A stretch of DNA of 64,000 nucleotides from Buttiauxella noackiae ATCC 51607 (GTDB taxonomy: Bacteria > Pseudomonadota > Gammaproteobacteria > Enterobacterales > Enterobacteriaceae), in contig NZ_LXEO01000049.1 in the NCBI RefSeq assembly GCF_001654865.1, forward strand, positions 62,001 to 126,000. The letters run 5' to 3'. The position numbers were made by a program, and so were the translations under genes. Position 1 is the stretch's first letter, and each line of letters begins with the position of its first letter. Below the pieces are notes generated by a model. That model was not told the DNA's origin. It was given only the letters and a program-made list of their open reading frames with translations, and did not search any database. Below are positions 60,646-64,000 of this stretch, piece by piece.

Positions 60646-60672
60646 GCCTCCGCCCGATAAGCGAACGGAGGC
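60646..60672. terminator. Hairpin downstream of the AraA/FucI-like gene
   Basis: GCCTCCG pairs with CGGAGGC around a 13-nt loop in the 210-bp gap before rhaT. It lacks a strong T run on the minus strand, so termination is tentative. Confidence 0.4.
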
Positions 60673-60685
60673 AAACTAAAAATAA

Positions 60686-62107
60686 TTAACAGATTTTTAA
60701 GGTTTGCACTCCGAGCAACCAGGCAAGCTTTTCCAAAACTTCACCTTGATGACCAAGGCCAATCGCACAATGGTGAGCAGGCCCACCAAGACTCCATTGC
60801 GTAGTAAATTCACGCGCTGAAAGTGGGAAGCGGTAACGACTGTTAGTGTTGCCAATATCGAGTACATCACCGGGAACGGCTTGCCCTTCGGCATACTGTA
60901 AACACACGCCGTTTTGTGCATTCTCAACAATTGAAAGGAAAGTTACCGGGCCAGGTTTTACCGTCATCTGAATGGAAACGCCTTTCCCAGGCTTGCCGTG
61001 GTAAACCGGCAGAGGAACAAGACGCACATCTCCTTCGGCCATTAGTGGATGTGCTGGACCATCATGCCCCCAAAGCACCACATCGTCGGTAAACTCTATG
61101 CCATAAGGTTCCGAAAACGAGCCACCCGCTCCCAGAAGTTGCTGGATCTTCATCGCCAGTACGTTTTTGATTTCATACTCACCGGCAACAGGAATGCCAC
61201 GGCGAGTCAGCAAAGTATTACCGAGAATAATGGAGGTAATAATATTTTCGTAGGCGTTGCCGTTGCGCCCTTCATAGTAATAAGCCAGTGCACCGAGGTG
61301 ATTGTTTTCAATAAGTTTATCCATGGCACAGGCGGTTTGTACCGCGCGTTCAAGTTCAGCTTTTTCGCAGGCGGGATCAATTTGCAGAGTAGCTTCCACT
61401 TCATGCCATTTTTTTGTACTGACACTTTGTGAAACCTGCTCGCGGTACTCGGCAAGCTCACACATTTCAAGGGGCTTGAAGCGCACGCCAAGTTTTGCGC
61501 TCAGGTTGGTCATGTTGCTGTAAACATCCACCATGCCATCGTAATAGTGACCCAGAACGCCCACCTGACAAGCAGACAATCCTTTTTGCACCTCCAGCGC
61601 CTGTAGCCATTGCGAGGTTTGTTCCCAGACGTAGTCATCACCTTGTAATGCGCCAACGATAAGTTGATAGCGAATACCGGCACGATTAAATACGTTCGCC
61701 AACTCGGGTGCACTGCACGCCTGGCAATGAGCAAGCCACTCACCGGTACGTTGGCCGCGATCGCTCATGCCACGGATTTTGGCATAGGGCAAACCTGGCT
61801 CTGGTTGAAGCGCCAGGATAATCACCGGCTTATTTATTTTTTGCACCAACGGCAGAACCGTTGAGCTCAGCGCGTAAGTGCTGATGTAAAGCACAATGGC
61901 ATCAATGGGCTGTTGCTGAAGTTGTGTGGCAAATGTATCGGCTTTGTCGACACTGTCTATCAGACCACCGTTAATGACGCAGGCATTGAGCTGTGTAAGG
62001 CGCTGGTCAATTTGCTGCAGATAATCCGTAAGGCGTTGTTCCAGTCCAGAAAATTGAGGCCAGTAGGTATCAAGGCCGATACCAAAAAGGGCGACATTTA
62101 GCGACAT
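60686..62107 (-). CDS. AraA/FucI-superfamily isomerase-like protein
   Basis: This 473-aa protein resembles the L-arabinose/L-fucose isomerase superfamily: an N-terminal Rossmann-like domain with [12 protein letters not shown], a central region with [13 protein letters not shown] carrying a likely metal Glu, and a C-terminal metal-His segment [13 protein letters not shown]. The exact substrate is not known. Location beside rhaT and RhaT's orientation suggest a deoxysugar or pentose related to rhamnose metabolism. E. coli K-12 has no gene here. Confidence 0.7.
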   Translation of the reverse strand: MSLNVALFGIGLDTYWPQFSGLEQRLTDYLQQIDQRLTQLNACVINGGLIDSVDKADTFATQLQQQPIDAIVLYISTYALSSTVLPLVQKINKPVIILALQPEPGLPYAKIRGMSDRGQRTGEWLAHCQACSAPELANVFNRAGIRYQLIVGALQGDDYVWEQTSQWLQALEVQKGLSACQVGVLGHYYDGMVDVYSNMTNLSAKLGVRFKPLEMCELAEYREQVSQSVSTKKWHEVEATLQIDPACEKAELERAVQTACAMDKLIENNHLGALAYYYEGRNGNAYENIITSIILGNTLLTRRGIPVAGEYEIKNVLAMKIQQLLGAGGSFSEPYGIEFTDDVVLWGHDGPAHPLMAEGDVRLVPLPVYHGKPGKGVSIQMTVKPGPVTFLSIVENAQNGVCLQYAEGQAVPGDVLDIGNTNSRYRFPLSAREFTTQWSLGGPAHHCAIGLGHQGEVLEKLAWLLGVQTLKIC

Positions 62108-62276
62108 GATAAGGCTCCAGCAGGAAAGAAATGCCGACTATCCTCTTAATTACGCAGCGTTACCTTCACCGTGATGCCAGTTTCTGTGGTGGGTGGCAAA
62201 AAACGATTTATCCACCTGACGGCGCTCACATTTTCGCCAACATGACGAAAAGTTATAACCATGCTAAAAGTACGGC

Positions 62277-62315
62277 ATTGATAATCATTTTCAATATCAT
62301 TTAATTAACTATAAT
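62277..62315 (+). promoter_or_regulatory. sodA promoter with Fur box
   Basis: ATTGATAATCATTTTCAAT (62277-62295) is a near-palindromic Fur-box match, and TATAAT at 62310-62315 is a perfect -10. The sequence through CTATAATGAACCAACTG is almost identical to the E. coli sodA promoter, which is repressed by Fur and ArcA and induced by SoxRS. Confidence 0.8.
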
Positions 62316-62361
62316 GAACCAACTGATTACGCGGCGTTAACAGCCTGTTCGCCGTTCGATA

Positions 62362-62488
62362 ATATCCCTGTGACCTATGAGCGACAGGAAGGCGGCAAGT
62401 GAACGAATCCCGATGAGCCAGGTAAACTTAGTGATTCGGATGAGTGAACGCAGCCAACGTAACTGCAGCTTGAAGGGTAACGGGTATA
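62362..62488 (+). repeat. ERIC element (127 bp) in the sodA leader
   Basis: Begins atatccctgtgacctatgag and ends taacgggtata; the central part (GTGAACGAATCCCGATGAGC and GATTCGGATGAGTGAACGC) is a diverged ERIC core. It lies after the sodA promoter and ends 3 bases before the GGAG ribosome site, so it is transcribed in the 5' UTR. Confidence 0.85.
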
Positions 62489-62504
62489 AATGGAGATGAT
62501 GAAT

Positions 62505-63125
62505 ATGAGTTATACACTGCCATCCCTGCCTTACGCATACGACGCCCTGGAACCACATTTCGACAAACAAACGATGGAAATCCATCACAGCAAACACCAC
62601 CAGGCGTACGTAAATAACGCGAATGCAGCGCTGGAGTCTCTGCCAGAGTTCGCAAGCCTGCCTGTTGAAGAGCTGATCGCTAAACTGGATCAACTGCCAG
62701 CAGACAAAAAAACCGTTCTGCGTAACAACGCAGGCGGCCACGCAAACCACAGCTTCTTCTGGAAAGGCCTGAAAACTGGCACCACCCTGCAAGGTGACCT
62801 GAAAGCTGCCATCGAGCGTGACTTCGGTAGCGTTGACAACTTCAAAGCAGAATTTGAGAAAGCAGCTGCAACTCGCTTTGGTTCAGGCTGGGCGTGGCTG
62901 GTTCTGAAAGGCGACAAACTGGCTGTGGTTTCTACCGCAAACCAGGACAGCCCACTGATGGGCGAAGCTGTTTCTGGCGTTTCCGGTTTCCCAATCGTGG
63001 GTCTGGATGTGTGGGAACACGCTTACTACCTGAAATTCCAAAACCGTCGCCCTGACTACATCAAAGCATTCTGGGATGTAGTGAACTGGGACGAAGCAGC
63101 AGCACGTTTTGCCGCTAAAAAATAA
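62505..63125 (+). CDS. sodA: Manganese superoxide dismutase
   Basis: SodA converts superoxide to hydrogen peroxide and oxygen in the cytoplasm. The 206-aa protein starts [20 protein letters not shown] as in E. coli, with metal ligands in HHSKHH, NHSFFW, and [12 protein letters not shown] at 62492-62495 serves this ATG. Upstream in-frame ATG codons at 62490 and 62499 are not used in the E. coli gene. A terminator follows. Confidence 0.98.
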   Translation: MSYTLPSLPYAYDALEPHFDKQTMEIHHSKHHQAYVNNANAALESLPEFASLPVEELIAKLDQLPADKKTVLRNNAGGHANHSFFWKGLKTGTTLQGDLKAAIERDFGSVDNFKAEFEKAAATRFGSGWAWLVLKGDKLAVVSTANQDSPLMGEAVSGVSGFPIVGLDVWEHAYYLKFQNRRPDYIKAFWDVVNWDEAAARFAAKK

Positions 63126-63145
63126 GTTGCATTGCAGCTGACGAG

Positions 63146-63173
63146 AGGCGAGCCTGATGGCTCGCTTTTTTTA
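63146..63173 (+). terminator. Rho-independent terminator of sodA
   Basis: GGCGAGCCTGATGGCTCGCTTTTTTT forms a stem-loop with a T run 21 bp after the sodA stop. Confidence 0.88.
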
Positions 63174-63195
63174 TGTCTGTTGCAGGGAGGTTCAG

Positions 63196-63870
63196 ATGCA
63201 CTATTCGCTAAACGTTTATATCGGCAAAATTCGTGAATATCAGGGTAGTCGGCCGAGTGCTATCGCCAAATGTCAGGTCGATGGTGAACTTAAACTCACC
63301 GAACTGGGCCTTGAAGGCGATCAGCAGGCTGAAAAAGTCATTCATGGCGGGCCGGATCGCGCGTTATGCCACTACCCGCGTGAACATTATCTTCACTGGG
63401 CGCGTGAATTCCCCGAACAAGCTGAGCTTTTTACCGCTCCTGCCTATGGTGAAAACTTATCAACCGAAGGGCTGACGGAAAAAAATGTCTATATCGGCGA
63501 TATTTTTCGTTGGGGTGAAGCGCTGATTCAGGTCACGCAGCCGCGTTCACCGTGCTTCAAACTGAACTATCATTTTGGCATTAGCGATATGTCGTCTTTG
63601 ATGCAGGAAACGGGTTATTGCGGCTGGCTTTATCGGGTTGTCATGGCGGGAAATGTATCGACGGAATCACCACTTGAGCTCGTTTCTCGCGTGAGTGATG
63701 TGACAGTTGCTGAAGCAATTGCGACAGCATGGCATATGCCATTTGATGATGAGCAGTATCACCGCTTACTTTCTGCGGCGGGGCTATCCGTAAGCTGGAC
63801 ACGAACCATGCAGAAACGGCGTCTACTAGGGAAGATCGAAGATAATTCCCGGAGATTGTTTGGGAAATAA
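63196..63870 (+). CDS. yiiM: MOSC-domain protein YiiM
   Basis: YiiM is a cytoplasmic MOSC-domain protein that helps reduce 6-hydroxylaminopurine-type N-hydroxylated base analogues with molybdenum cofactor. The start MHYSLNVYIGKI has GGAGG upstream and gives 224 aa, as in E. coli. The MOSC cysteine is in QPRSPCFKLNYHF, and KVIHGGPDRALCHYPREHY is the conserved N-terminal motif. It follows sodA as in E. coli. Confidence 0.96.
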   Translation: MHYSLNVYIGKIREYQGSRPSAIAKCQVDGELKLTELGLEGDQQAEKVIHGGPDRALCHYPREHYLHWAREFPEQAELFTAPAYGENLSTEGLTEKNVYIGDIFRWGEALIQVTQPRSPCFKLNYHFGISDMSSLMQETGYCGWLYRVVMAGNVSTESPLELVSRVSDVTVAEAIATAWHMPFDDEQYHRLLSAAGLSVSWTRTMQKRRLLGKIEDNSRRLFGK

Positions 63871-63884
63871 ACCCCAGAAACGAA

Positions 63885-63909
63885 AAAACCCGCCGAGGCG
63901 GGTTTTAAA
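63885..63909. terminator. Bidirectional terminator between yiiM and the cold-shock gene
   Basis: AAAACCCGCCGAGGCGGGTTTT is a perfect stem flanked by A and T runs between convergent genes. Confidence 0.9.
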
Positions 63910-63934
63910 ATTCTTAGCTTTGCTAACGTTAACC

Positions 63935-64000
63935 TTACAGGTTAGTTACGTTACCAGCAGCTGGGCCTTTAGCACCACTTTCGATGGTGAAAGAGACTTT
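63935..64000 (-). CDS. CspA-family cold-shock protein (3' end only)
   Basis: The last 21 codons and stop of a cold-shock protein run off the window. The residues KVSFTIESGAKGPAAGNVTN followed by a final Leu match the CspA/CspB/CspG C-terminus of E. coli closely (CspA ends GNVTSL). These small OB-fold proteins bind single-stranded RNA as chaperones. The exact paralogue cannot be decided from this piece. In E. coli yiiM is not followed by a csp gene. Confidence 0.85.
   Translation of the reverse strand, partial: KVSFTIESGAKGPAAGNVTNL

Overview
This window is a chromosomal segment of an enteric bacterium (Enterobacteriaceae). Nearly every gene has a close counterpart in Escherichia coli, with typical enteric gene blocks: malPQ/malT, glpD/glpEGR, glgBXCAP, asd, yicI, selC, fdhE-fdoIHG/fdhD, the rha regulon, sodA and yiiM. 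ERIC and REP repeats of the enteric type sit between genes. I cannot name the genus. The order joins blocks that lie far apart in E. coli K-12 (mal/glp/glg, yicI/selC, asr, fdo/rha/sodA), so this is a rearranged relative rather than E. coli itself.

Layout. 0-8 kb: the end of nfuA, then malQ and malP facing the activator gene malT. 8-12 kb: glycerol-3-phosphate dehydrogenase glpD, divergent from glpEGR. 12-21.5 kb: glycogen operon glgB-X-C-A-P. 21.8-28.5 kb: asd, yhgN, a DHA2-type exporter with a divergent HTH regulator, and the alpha-xylosidase yicI. 28.8 kb: tRNA-Sec (selC), a classical integration hot spot. 28.9-32.0 kb: a small AT-biased accessory island without an integrase. It carries a nuclease-like/ImmA-IrrE peptidase fusion, a phage-type small protein, an unknown protein and a hicAB toxin-antitoxin pair, with a recurring TGGTA/TACCA palindrome in front of its genes. 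32.4-34.1 kb: a small membrane protein, a lipoprotein and an esterase. 34.2-40.7 kb: fdhE, fdoI, fdoH, fdoG (in-frame UGA read as selenocysteine) and divergent fdhD. 40.8-41.7 kb: asr, a small membrane ORF and a truncated acetyltransferase. 42.1-50.8 kb: two unassigned sugar PTS loci in the position held by frv in E. coli. 51-62.1 kb: cheV, the rhamnose catabolic operon rhaB-A-D-fucO-rhaM, rhaS/rhaR, rhaT and an AraA/FucI-like isomerase. 62.3-64 kb: sodA, yiiM and the end of a cspA-type gene.

How the parts fit together. The mal and glg genes cover synthesis, debranching and phosphorolysis of alpha-glucans. selC lies about 8 kb from fdoG, which needs its product. The rha cluster is complete from uptake (RhaT) and mutarotation (RhaM) to L-lactaldehyde reduction. 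The most novel-looking parts are (a) the 42.1-46.9 kb operon, where an ascorbate-family PTS is combined with a divergent phosphofructokinase-like protein, a class II aldolase, a small helical protein and a P-loop kinase behind a perfect CRP palindrome; (b) the convergent EIIBC/SIS/LacI locus with a 26-bp perfect palindromic operator; (c) the nuclease-peptidase fusion beside selC; and (d) ERIC elements that lie inside the sodA leader and supply the last codons of rhaR.
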